From Dendrocalamus latiflorus (lineage: Eukaryota; Streptophyta; Magnoliopsida; Poales; Poaceae): a DNA stretch of 64,000 nt. Every line of letters starts with the position of its first letter. Position 1 is the first letter of the stretch. The DNA lies in the NCBI GenBank assembly GCA_017311315.1, contig CM029663.1:38142622-38206621 (forward strand), written 5' to 3'. A program made the translations under genes and the position numbers. Below, one piece after another: positions 49,030 to 59,052 of this stretch. The notes under the pieces are model-generated. The model was given only the letters and a program-made list of their open reading frames with translations. It had not been told where the DNA came from and searched no databases.

Positions 49030-50289
49030 GATGCACGCTGAGAACCGTGTGAGTAAAGAGTACATTAATGACGTGTCTGCTTTTACAAGAGTTGTCGAGA
49101 AGGATATGTTGAATAAGAGGGTAGAATATTGTATTGTCCATGCATTGACTATGAGAATCTGAAGATGTTAAGAACAGAGCGCAAATCGAAGCATACTTTA
49201 TTCGAAGGGATTATAAAAAGAGGTATACACGTTACACCAGTCATGGTGGAGCAGATTACATAGGAGTGTAGTAATAATGATATTGCTGACGAAGTCAACG
49301 ATATGCCATTGGATGATATCAATTGTTGCTCTAATTTGGATAGACTGCATGATGACAATCTAGATAAGATGCTTTGCGATGCAGAAGAGAACTGTGATGA
49401 GAGATAGAGTATGTTAAATTTCGGGGTTTGATGAAAGACTCGGAGAAACCTTTATTGATGTACTGCACGTCAAAGTACACGAGATTGTCAGCTGTGCTTG
49501 AACTGCAAAAATTGAAGGCAAACAATAGTTGGTCCAACAAGAGTTTTATGGCGCTGTTAGATGTCTTAGCATATATGCTTCTAGAGGGAAACGAGTTTCC
49601 CAAAATCACCTACAAAGCCAAGAAATTTCTTTGTCCATTGGGAATGGAAGTAGAAAAATGCATGCATGTCCGAACGACTATGTAGAAAAATGCATGCATG
49701 TCCGAATGACTGTATCATCTATCATAAATAGTATGCAAACATGCATATATATCCAGTGTGCAACGCATCTCGATACAAACGTAAGAGTTAATCAGATGAT
49801 GATGAGAGAATAGAGGTGAAGAAAGAATCTTCTGCTAAGGTAGCATGGTATCTTCTTGTAATTCTCCATTTGAAGTGATTTTTTGCGAGCCAGAGGTAAA
49901 ACTGCTACGTTGCCACTCGAAGGAGCGTAAGAAGGATAGAATGCTAAGGCACCTTACTAATTCCGCCTAATGGAGAACATCAATAGGAGGTTTACAGACT
50001 TCAGTGCTGAACTGAGAAATATAAGGTTTAGATTGAGTACAGATGAAATAAATCCTTTTGGTAACATAAGCAACCGACATAGCACTTGGCCTATAACTAT
50101 CTATATCTACAACCTTCCTCCTTGGTTGTGTATTAAGCGGAAGTATACTTTGCTGTCAATACTTATCCAAGGGCCGAAGCAACCTGAGAATGATATTGAT
50201 GTTACCTAGCACCATTACTGGAAGATCTAAAAATACTACGGATCGAAGGGGTATAGGTATAGAATGCATATAAGCAAGAGAATTTCACT
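49030..50289 (+). pseudogene. second CACTA TNP2 transposase remnant, cut at the duplication junction
   Basis: Starts with a transposon-associated domain-like stretch (SKEYINDVSAFTRVVEKDML near 49050), continues in another frame with DDINCCSNLDRLHDDNLDKM, then a 49428-49685 frame with YTRLSAVLELQKLKANNSW and FPKITYKAKKFLCPLGMEVE, clear TNP2 text. Later pieces include NPFGNISNRHSTWP and IYNLPPWLCIKRKYTLLSIL, then GPKQPENDIDV (49970-50209). Stops and shifts make it a pseudogene. It ends abruptly at about 50289 where a piece of LTR A begins, so the rest of TNP2 is missing here. It is a different copy from the one at 31685-36330. Confidence 0.8.
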
Positions 50290-50470
50290 TTATTTCCAAC
50301 TACTGTTGATATTAAATTTTCATATTTTGAATTATTTTTAAATTCTGAAAATAGTTTTTAAATTCCAGAAAAATCCAGAAAGGCAATTAAAAGCCAAGTA
50401 AAATCCAATTACCTTAAAATAATTAATTTGAATTTAAATTTTTCAAAAAGCCAAATTTTGGGATGTGACA
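50290..50470 (-). repeat. 3' LTR fragment of element A2
   Basis: 181 bp nearly identical to 44826-45007 (one 1-bp difference in length). It begins TGTCACATCCC beside the polypurine tract and breaks off at 50290 against CACTA sequence, with a few shared bases (TTA) at the joint. Confidence 0.92.
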
Positions 50471-50476
50471 AACCTA

Positions 50477-50484
50477 CCCCCCTT
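50477..50484 (-). other. polypurine tract, element A2
   Basis: The minus strand reads AAGGGGGG then TAGGTT before the LTR start at 50470. The tract overlaps the pol stop codon (TAA at 50485-50483). Confidence 0.8.
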
Positions 50485-53437
50485 AGAAAGAATCTCGACC
50501 CCGAGATTCAGATGGACTGGGAAAAAGGTCGAGGAACTCTTCTTTTAGATCCTCTTCACACTCCCAAGTTGCTTCCGATTCTGAATGGTTGCTCCACTGC
50601 ACTTTACAGAACTTGATAACCTTGCTGCGCGTACGGCGCTCTGCTTCCTCCAATATCTTGACTGGATACTCTGGATAGGTGAGGTCCTCCTTCACGTTTA
50701 TTTCATCTAGAGGCATCTGCTCTTCTGGAACTCTGAGACACTTTCTTAGTTGAGACACATGAAAGACGTCATGCACCTTTGACAGTTGTGGTGGAAGCTC
50801 CAATTGGTAAGCCACTTCTCCTCGTTTCGCCACAACAGGAAAAGGTCCAATGAATCTGGGAGCTAGCTTTCCACTGACTCCAAAACGTCTCATTCCTTTG
50901 AGAGGTGACACCTTCAAATAAACATGATCCCCAGGTACGAATTCTAAGCTTCTACGTCGATTGTCTGCATAACTTTTCTGTCTGGTTTGTGCTGTTTTTA
51001 ATCTGTCCTGGATTAGACGAACTTGTTCTTCTGCTTGCTTCAGCGCATCTGGTCCAAACACTTGTCCTTCTCCTGTTTCCTTCCAATACAATGGAGTCCT
51101 ACACTTTCTGCCGTATAGGGCTTCGAAGGGAGACATTTGCAAACTGGATTGATAACTATTGTTGTAGGAGAACTCTGCATAGGGTAAACTCTGATCCCAA
51201 TTACTTTTGTTTGCCAGTACACAAGCTCTCAACATGTCTTCCAGGATTTGATTTACTCTTTCTGTTTGACCATCTGTCTGTGGATGATAAGCTGTACTGA
51301 AGTTTAAGTTTGTGCCCAAAAGTTCATGTAGCTTTTGCCAAAATCTCGAAGTGAACTGGGTTCCTCGATCGGACACTATCTTCTTTGGGATCCCATGCAA
51401 GCACACAATTCTTGACATGTACAACTCTGCAAGTCTATCCCCGGAGTATGTGGTCTTTACTGGAATGAAATGGGCGACTTTTGTCAAATGATCCACTATA
51501 ACCCAAATTGAATCGTGCCCTGTTTTGGTTCTTGGTAATCCAGTTATAAAATCCATACCAATTTCTTCCCATTTCCACTCAGGGATCTGCAATGGCTGCA
51601 GAAGTCCAGCAGGTCTCTGGTGTTCAGCTTTAATCCATTGGCATATATCGCACAAGGCTACGTATTCTGCAATTTCTCGTTTCATACTTGACCACCAATA
51701 CCTTTCCTTGAGATCTTGGTACATCTTGGTGCTCCCAGGGTGAATTGAATATCTAGATTCATGGGCTTCCTTTAATATTAACTCCTTTACCTCTTTCTTT
51801 TCAGGTACAATAATCCTTTTCCCAAACCAAAGGGTACCTTCTTCATCCTCTGAAAATCCCGAAGCTTTTCCTTTCTTCATATTATTCTTGATCTCCTGGA
51901 CATACTTGTCCTCCTTTTGAGCCGCTCTGATTTGATCTTCTAAGGTTGGTTGAACTTCCAAAGTGGCTAGAAATCCTTCCTCCACTACTTCTAGGTTGAG
52001 CCGTTGGAACTCTTCTTGAAGGGCAGGCATACTGTCCTTAATCCACAGCTTGGCACAATAACTCTTTCTGCTCAAGGCATCTGCTACTACATTAGCCTTT
52101 CCTGGGTGATAATGTATTCCAATATCATAATCCTTTATTAACTCAAGCCATCTCCTTTGCCTCATGTTAAGATCGGGTTGAGTAAATATGTACTTCAGGC
52201 TTTTGTGATCCGTGTAAATCTCGCAGCGGTTACCAATCAAGTAGTGCCTCCATATTTTCAATGCGTGCACTACGGCAGCGAGCTCTAAATCATGCGTTGG
52301 GTAATTTCCTTCATGGGGTCGCAGCTGCCTTGAGGCATATGCTACTACCTTTCTTTCTTGCATCAGTACACAGCCTAGTCCCTGCCTTGACGCATCACAG
52401 AAGACTTCGAAATCCTTCCTAATGTCCGGAAGCGTCAACACTGGTGCAGAAGTTAATCTCTTCTTCAGCTCTTGGAAACTATCCTCGCATGGTTTACTCC
52501 ATTCAAACTTCTTTTCCTTCTTCAGCAACTGGGTGAGAGGTCTTGCGAGCTTGGAGAAACCTTCAATAAATCGACGATAGTAACCAGCCAATCCAAGAAA
52601 ACTTCTGATCTCGGATACTGACTTTGGTTGTGTCCAATTGAGCACATCATTAACTTTCTCCGGGTCTACGGATACTCCTCCTGCCGAAATCACATGGCCC
52701 AAGAAAGCTACTTTCTTTAACCAAAACTCACACTTACTAAACTTGGCATACAACTGATTTTCTCGGAGCTTTTCCAAAACTATCCTCAAATGTTCGGCAT
52801 GTTCTTCCTCATTCTTGGAATATATCAAAATATCGTCGATGAATACAACCACAAACTTATCCAAATATTCCATGAACACCTTATTCATCAGATTCATGAA
52901 GTATGCTGGGGCATTGGTTAGACCGAAAGACATCACTGTATACTCATACAATCCATAACGGGTAGCAAATGCGGTCTTGGGTATGTCCTCTGGTCTTAAC
53001 TTCAATTGGTGATACCCTGATCGAAGATCAATCTTAGAAAATACACATGATCCTTTCAACTGATCAAACAGATCATCTATTCTGGGTAAAGGGTACTTGT
53101 TCTTAATCGTCACATCATTCAAGGATCGATAGTCCACACACATGCGAAGACTTCCGTCCTTCTTCTTCACTAACAGTACTGGTGCTCCCCAAGGTGACGA
53201 GCTTGGCCTTACAAATCCTTTATCCTGCAGCTCTTCAATTTGTTTCTTAACTTCCGCCAAATCATTTGCAGACATCCGATAAGGTCTCTTGGAAATTGGA
53301 GCTGTTCCAGGTACTAGGTTGATGACAAACTCTACTTCCCTGTCTGGCGGCATTCCGGGCAAATCTTCAGGGAATACATCTGGGTACTTACTCACTATAG
53401 GTACTTTTTCCAGAGTCACTCCCTTCACACTGTTCAA
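50483..53437 (-). CDS. pol of element A2: RT, RNase H, integrase, chromodomain
   Basis: 984 codons without a stop. RT: SKIDLRSGYHQLKLRPEDIP (about residues 134-153), FGLTNAPAYF (171-180), active site FIDD (199-202). RNase H: FCDAS (Asp 348), Glu 385, YTD (Asp 410), VADALS. Integrase: zinc-binding His 559, His 566, Cys 596, Cys 599; catalytic Asp 629 (GMDF), Asp 690 (SDRG), Glu 726 (TERVNQ). The C-terminus has a chromodomain (about residues 915-965; KILEEAERRTRSKVIKFCKV, then ATWECEEDLK), which in chromoviruses guides integration to chromatin. All key residues are present. It lies in the same frame as gag-protease, parted by one TAG codon, so the normal product is probably a gag-pol polyprotein. 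The Met shown is not the natural start; protease cleavage would release RT. Confidence 0.93.
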   Translation of the reverse strand: MNSVKGVTLEKVPIVSKYPDVFPEDLPGMPPDREVEFVINLVPGTAPISKRPYRMSANDLAEVKKQIEELQDKGFVRPSSSPWGAPVLLVKKKDGSLRMCVDYRSLNDVTIKNKYPLPRIDDLFDQLKGSCVFSKIDLRSGYHQLKLRPEDIPKTAFATRYGLYEYTVMSFGLTNAPAYFMNLMNKVFMEYLDKFVVVFIDDILIYSKNEEEHAEHLRIVLEKLRENQLYAKFSKCEFWLKKVAFLGHVISAGGVSVDPEKVNDVLNWTQPKSVSEIRSFLGLAGYYRRFIEGFSKLARPLTQLLKKEKKFEWSKPCEDSFQELKKRLTSAPVLTLPDIRKDFEVFCDASRQGLGCVLMQERKVVAYASRQLRPHEGNYPTHDLELAAVVHALKIWRHYLIGNRCEIYTDHKSLKYIFTQPDLNMRQRRWLELIKDYDIGIHYHPGKANVVADALSRKSYCAKLWIKDSMPALQEEFQRLNLEVVEEGFLATLEVQPTLEDQIRAAQKEDKYVQEIKNNMKKGKASGFSEDEEGTLWFGKRIIVPEKKEVKELILKEAHESRYSIHPGSTKMYQDLKERYWWSSMKREIAEYVALCDICQWIKAEHQRPAGLLQPLQIPEWKWEEIGMDFITGLPRTKTGHDSIWVIVDHLTKVAHFIPVKTTYSGDRLAELYMSRIVCLHGIPKKIVSDRGTQFTSRFWQKLHELLGTNLNFSTAYHPQTDGQTERVNQILEDMLRACVLANKSNWDQSLPYAEFSYNNSYQSSLQMSPFEALYGRKCRTPLYWKETGEGQVFGPDALKQAEEQVRLIQDRLKTAQTRQKSYADNRRRSLEFVPGDHVYLKVSPLKGMRRFGVSGKLAPRFIGPFPVVAKRGEVAYQLELPPQLSKVHDVFHVSQLRKCLRVPEEQMPLDEINVKEDLTYPEYPVKILEEAERRTRSKVIKFCKVQWSNHSESEATWECEEDLKEEFLDLFPSPSESRGRDSF

Positions 53438-53449
53438 ACTACACCTGCT

Positions 53450-54959
53450 CTAGGTGGGGGAGTTTGACTTATACCTTACTTGAATCCCATTAGAGTTAGT
53501 GATTGTAACAGCTCGATCAGCACAATCTATCTGCCCTTTATACTTGGTTAACCAATCCATTCCAAGTATTACATCTAAACCCTTGGAGTCTATTATAATA
53601 AGATTTGCTAAGAACTTAACTCCATTTATATCCACAGTTGCGTCAAGGCAAACTGTGTTAGTCCTCATTTCCTTTCCAGGGGACTGGACTAGCATGGGGT
53701 TCTGTAGTTTACTCACATCCCAATTATACCTTTCAACCACATCTTTTGACACAAAAGAATGCGAAGCTCCAGAATCAAATAATGCTGATGCAATTACTGA
53801 GTTGACAAGAAACTTACCCAGAACTACGTCGGGTGCATCCTGGGCTGCTTCCGCGGTCACATGGTTGAGATGCCCTCTGCTCACCACTTGTGGAGTCCTT
53901 GGGGTCTGTGGTGCCCCACGGCCTTGACCTGCAGTCGGAGCTCTTGCTGGCGTAGTCCCCAGATTGAAACGAACTGGAGTCATTGCTGGGCGTTTCTGGG
54001 GATAGTTGCTGGCATAGTGCCCCATGTTCTTGCAGTTAAAGCACTGCACTCCTGCTGCTAAAGTCTTGTTCTGCGGGGGTTGGCCACCATTGTTTGCCCG
54101 GGGAGTTTGTGGATTTGGGCGGGGTCCTGAAAAGGGAGTCCTCGGCACGCTTGACTCTGAGAGCTTGTGATAGTGAGGTGCGTTGGGGCGGAATCGAGAG
54201 CTGCTTGCTCCTTGCTGGGCTTGAAACTTCCTCTTCCGATTTTCGTACAGCTGGCGCTGAGCATCTTCTTGGACAAAGGCCTTGTTCACTAGGTGCTGGA
54301 AGGTTGGGAAGTCATTGGATACCAGCTGCACCTTGAGATTGGGGTCAAGTCCCTGCGTGAACCTCCAAATCTTGGTCGCCTCTGAGGTGACCTCTTCAGA
54401 TGCATACCTGGACAGTTGGGTGAACTTGTTCAGGTATTTGGAAACACTGAGGTTTCCCTGTTGTAGTTGGTAGAATTCTCTCTTCTTCATTTCCATTATT
54501 CCCGTAGGAATATGGGCAGTGCGGAAAGCTTCGACAAACTCCTCCCAAGTGATGGCTTGTGCATTTTGATGGGCGGCGCGGTAGTTTTCCCACCAGTTGG
54601 CAGCCATTCCCTTGAGCTGGTGAGCAGCATACAGCACCTTTTCATTATCGTTGCACTGAGCTAGGACCAATTTTCTTTCCACATCCTTGATCCAATCATC
54701 TGCCTCCAAGGGATCCACTGATCCAGCAAAAGTGGGAGGCCTTGTCCTCATGAATTCCCCCAATTTAGACTGGGGTGCCTGGTTGGGTGCCTGCTGGGCT
54801 GGCTGCACTTGGTTCTGGGCGAGAGCTTGGAGTAACTGCAGCTGCATAGCCATCATTTGCTCCAAGTTGGGGGCCTGAGCGGGAGGTGGTGGAATGTGTG
54901 TCCTCTGGCTGAGTGTTGGCGTCACGGCTGTTGCCAGGGTTGCTCCTCGTGTTCACCAT
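53450..54959 (-). CDS. gag-protease of element A2, frameshifted start
   Basis: The long frame (54925-53450) opens with a GTG, not an ATG. Another frame begins at 54959 with ATG and MVNTRSNPGNSRD, the usual kind of gag start in this lineage; a 1-base shift between the two separates them. Gag core: HQLKGMAANWWENYRAAHQN (about residues 102-121 of the long frame) and MKKREFYQLQQGNLSVSKYL. Zinc knuckle at 295-308: CFNCKNMGHYASNY, where the last expected Cys is Tyr (TAT). Protease active site LFDSGASHSF (382-391) and a later VILGMDWL flap-like region. It ends YKSNSPT then TAG. Gag forms the particle; protease matures it. The frameshift and Cys loss suggest the copy is not self-sufficient. Confidence 0.88.
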
Positions 54960-55225
54960 CTGAAGCGGTTTAGGTTAGTAGAAGGTAAGAGGGAAATAGC
55001 AAAGGTAAGAGATTAGGGGATCTAAACCACATCCCAAGCCAACACACAAGAAAGAACTAGCAACCACTTAGGGAAAAACTTTATTAAAATCAAGATAACT
55101 CCAAGGATGGCTGTACCACAAGTGCACATAGGCCTGGTACAGTCCATCTAGCACACCAAAACATAACAATAAGCGTTCTAAGGACGCGGACATTTTATTT
55201 GGGTACTACGGACTCCAAAAGACTA

Positions 55226-56143
55226 CTAATCCTCTCCAAAGACGCGCTCCTCAGGGTCTTCTTCCGGGTCCTCTTCTGGATCCTCCTCCGGGTCTTCCTG
55301 GCGTTCTCTCACGTGGTGACGTGAACAGTCACACTCGGCCGAGGCACGGTTACGACTGGAGGCAGTCGACCGAGAACGAGAAGGAGAAGGCTTGCGCTTC
55401 TTGAGAGTAATGACAGGTGGCGGACTGGGGCGTCGCACCTTCTTGCGTGCTGTAAGTCTGATGTGTAGTCCTGAAAGTCGAGCTGGTGCCGGGTTGTTGG
55501 GGATGACAGCTGGTACTGGGGAAGATGGCGTGTAATCAACTACGGGTGAAGACGGCGCGTAGTCGGCTGCGGCCCGGAGACGTCCCAACTCAAACTCAGC
55601 TGCCTGGCTCTGGAGAAGCTGTGCGCGAAGCGTGTCGGAATGCTGGTAGCTGGAAGTGAGAAGCATCCGAAGTTGTCCAATCTCATCCTGAGCTCTAGCA
55701 TAAGTGACTGCCATCGCCTGGGTGAGCTGCACCTGATGTGACAGTCGAGGATCGTCAGCTGGAATATCAAAGGGATCTGGATACCTCTGTCCTACCCTGG
55801 GGTTGATGAAGAAGCAAAAAGGGGACTGATGTACAGCATCCTTGTGCAGGTGGCACAGCTCGTCAATGGCGAGGCGTGCTGCGTCTTGGACAGCGTCGAA
55901 ACAGCGGGACCGAGGGTGTTTGATGGGATAGGTGTGGGACTTGAATTCCTCTTCCCGTGCATACAGGAATACCTCCATCGTCCAAGAGTCTCGATCAAGG
56001 ATCCGCGTCTTCCGACCCCTGAAGATGGGCGGCTGACGGTACTCCAAACACTGCATCAGCTGCCGGAGAAGGCTAGCGAATGCTCCAGCATCCTCTCCAT
56101 GTGAGTAGTAGTCCCACGGGGCAGCGGAGGATGAACCAGCCAT
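55226..56143 (-). CDS. extra ORF upstream of gag in element A2 (ORF0-like)
   Basis: 305 codons, intact, on the sense strand between primer site and gag. Residues 1-135 look globular (WTMEVFLYAREEEFKSHTYP, HPRSRCFDAVQDAARLAIDE, and a Pro-rich turn FFINPRVGQRYPDPF). Residues about 135-192 are Gln/Leu/Ala-rich and likely helical or coiled coil. A repeat DYAPSSPV / DYTPSSPV lies at 194-210. A basic Ser/Pro/Arg/Lys stretch at 232-262 could be a nuclear signal. The tail has EDPE four times (283-298). Extra ORFs upstream of gag are, as I recall, reported for some grass gypsy elements (RIRE3/RIRE8 type); their role is not established. No enzymatic motif is seen. The open frame in an otherwise mutated element suggests recent constraint or simply youth. 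Confidence 0.75.
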   Translation of the reverse strand: MAGSSSAAPWDYYSHGEDAGAFASLLRQLMQCLEYRQPPIFRGRKTRILDRDSWTMEVFLYAREEEFKSHTYPIKHPRSRCFDAVQDAARLAIDELCHLHKDAVHQSPFCFFINPRVGQRYPDPFDIPADDPRLSHQVQLTQAMAVTYARAQDEIGQLRMLLTSSYQHSDTLRAQLLQSQAAEFELGRLRAAADYAPSSPVVDYTPSSPVPAVIPNNPAPARLSGLHIRLTARKKVRRPSPPPVITLKKRKPSPSRSRSTASSRNRASAECDCSRHHVRERQEDPEEDPEEDPEEDPEERVFGED

Positions 56144-56331
56144 CTACAAAGTTGAGTGAAAGAAAAGATTAGTAAAAGTTTTAACAAATGGAGTTGGAGA
56201 TAAGAACGAGATTCTAAGTAGGAAGAGAGTAGAAGCAAAGAAGCTTACACATTTTTAATATACTCTTTTTATAAATATAAGTCCTTATGGTTTGCCATTC
56301 CTAATCTAGGTCACGTCCTACAGTCAAATTG

Positions 56332-56343
56332 GCTCTGATACCA
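56332..56343 (-). other. primer binding site, element A2
   Basis: The minus strand reads TGGTATCAGAGC, four bases after the end of the 5' LTR; complementary to initiator tRNA-Met. Confidence 0.9.
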
Positions 56344-57074
56344 TCTCTGTCGGGCCCCCGGATTACCAAACCCGGACCCTCTGTGTATTACAGCACTAGT
56401 CCCAGATCAAGGCTAGTGCACACAGTCAAACAGAATAGGAAACATCACCATCAACGATTTATTACAATAAATAAGAGTACTGACCACCGGGTCAACTTAT
56501 TACACTGGAGGTTTCAAGACCTCGCACAATCAAAACACAGCGGAAGCAAAGTGAAATCAAAGTAGACCCATCAAGATGCCACAGGCAGTTGACTGGGGAA
56601 GCGCGACCTAGTCCTCCGGGAAGAATCCATCGCAGCCACAAGCGAAGCAGTAGTCGTAGTCACCTTCTTGAGCTTCAACTTCCTCTGAGATTTTATTTTT
56701 AAGTGTAGCATGTGAGTACATAAAGTACTCCGCAAGTCTTGGGAAAAATGCATAGATGCAAGGCTTCACAAAGGAAGGCTATATGGTTCTTTTGCACAAA
56801 GCAACATTTTAAAATTCAATTACTACTAATTATTTTCGAAGGCATCAAGTTAATAAAGTAAATGTTTTAACAGAATTAATCTTTCTAGTGAAGGTTCCAA
56901 CTACCAACACTAACTAACCAATTACCATTGGTCAAGTTTTAAACTGCGGGTTCCATCCACCCTCTCTGGCTCCATCCGCCAGGATTCCCTTCCGAGAGTT
57001 CCCTTCACCCTCGGAATACAAAACTTTTGATTTTAAAACAAAGCCAGAAATCTACCATGTGAATGCATTCCTTG

Positions 57075-57148
57075 CCCGCCCTTGACCGTGGGCACGGCTA
57101 TTCGAATAGTTTTACACTCTGCAGAGGTTGTACAACTTTACCCACAAG
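57075..57148 (-). promoter_or_regulatory. conserved LTR core in LTR A2
   Basis: The same words as at 42063-42136, including CTATTCGAATAG and CTCTGCAGAGG; no difference seen by eye. Confidence 0.85.
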
Positions 57149-59042
57149 AGATAAATTATCCTAAAAGTCAACACGCTTCCTCTGGCATGAGACCCAGATA
57201 AAATACCACAAAGCCTTTACCTTACTCTAATCTAGCTAGACACCACCCGCTGAGGTTTCACCGCAGAAGGGTTAAATCCGCCCAATCTGAAGCCCCCTCT
57301 TGCGCCATATGAGTACAGTAAATCCCTGTCCCTCACTATGAATAACCAGTCCATCCCTGGCATCCACTTTCCACTGGTGGCACCTAAACTAGACTATCGT
57401 AAGTTAGTCAGCTAGGTCGTACCCATATAGACTTGTGGTTGTACGGTTAATGCTCAGTCTGGACAAACACAAGCGTCGGTCCTTAATTGACTAGGGTGGA
57501 ACATACACATTACAAGATCTCGTGCTTCCTGCACCAATCCAAACTAACCATCCACCCTAATCTAAACCAATTTTCACATTTTAGTTTATTTTAAAAGAAC
57601 AGTGGCAACTCCAATTACCACTAATTTTCATAAACACAGGGGTATTACAATAAATCATAATTTCCCATTTGCAAGATTTCAAAGGTATTAAATAGCGAGA
57701 CTAAGCATTATACTACCATTCCACTATTCACAAAGATTCAGTAATAATCTCATTATTGAGACAAATGAAATTCTAGGGTGACAAAGGTACATGGCATTCA
57801 ATTTCAATGGAGGGTATAACAAGGTTGGTTTAACTAACCCTTAAGATTTGAACTAATATTTTATATAAATAGCAATGCACATAATTTAAAATAATTAAAA
57901 CATTTCAAAATCATAGGTTCAAAATGATCAAAGGAGACTTGCCTTCTTGCAGGGTTTCTGGGTCTTCTTGCTGCTGTGAAGAGGGTTCGTTGACAACGTT
58001 GGAATCTACGCGAGAAAAGACGAGGCAACAAAGCAAATAAATACAAATAAAAATTCAAATAAAATCCAAAAATTCAACAGAGGCCATAGTTGGATAGATT
58101 ATGATTTTAGATGAATTTAGAAATTTGAATGGCTGGAATTGGAGTTAAAATGAGAAAGTTATGCTCATTTGAAAATCTCAGATTTGAATAAATCTAGAAA
58201 TTCCCAAATTTCTGACAGGTGGGGCCCACTGGAATATTAGATTTTAATTTCTATTTTTATTTTGAGAGACTGACAGGTGGGGCCCACTGAACAGTAACCA
58301 CTGGCGGTCACTGACATGTGGGACCCACTGGACAGTGAGCCCACGGTTCAGCCTCTGACACATGGGACCCACTGGACTCCGGGCCCACTTGTCAGAGATA
58401 GCACAGAGAGGTGGGGCCCAGGCGGCAGTGGCCAGCGCAGACCGGCGGTCGCTGACGGGTGGGACCCACTTGTCAGCCCGGAAAATAAACGAAAAACTCA
58501 ACCTCCGCGCGCGGAACTGAGGGCTCGAACGCGCGCCGAGGGAGTCGAGGGAGGGAAGAGCGAGCGGTGATAGCCAAGTGAGCGGGGAGGCTTTGCCTAC
58601 CCATATAGGGCAATCAAACCTTTTGAGTTACCTGCCGGAGGGGAGGCCGGGGAAGGTGGCCGGAGGCAGGGTCGTCGGCGGCGAGGGAGGGTCGGAGGGG
58701 TTCGGGTGACGCGTGAAATGCAATCCTTGAGCGAAGGGGGTTCGGTTGGAGGGGTCGACGAGGTGCGGCGACGAGGGGGAGGCGGAGCTGGCTCGGGTTC
58801 TCCGGTGCGACGGCGCTCCGGCGGCGGGGAGGGGCGGCTGAGGCGTCAGGGAAGACCGCACGGCCACGGGGGTGCTCGAGGTAGCGGCGGCGAGCTTCGG
58901 GGAAGACCGAGGCGACGGCGATTACTCACCGGAGCACTTACCGGACGCGCACGGGGAGCTTCTGGTGCGACGGCGCTCGGGGCTCAAAGGGAGAAGTGGA
59001 GGGCGTTGGGGGGTGGTGCGGGGAGAGGGGAGGCCGGGGAAG

Positions 59043-59052
59043 CTATTTATAG
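59043..59052 (-). promoter_or_regulatory. TATA box of LTR A2
   Basis: CTATAAATAG on the minus strand. It should start the genomic transcript of element A2 about 30 bp downstream, which would then read through R/U5, the extra ORF and gag-pol. Confidence 0.68.
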
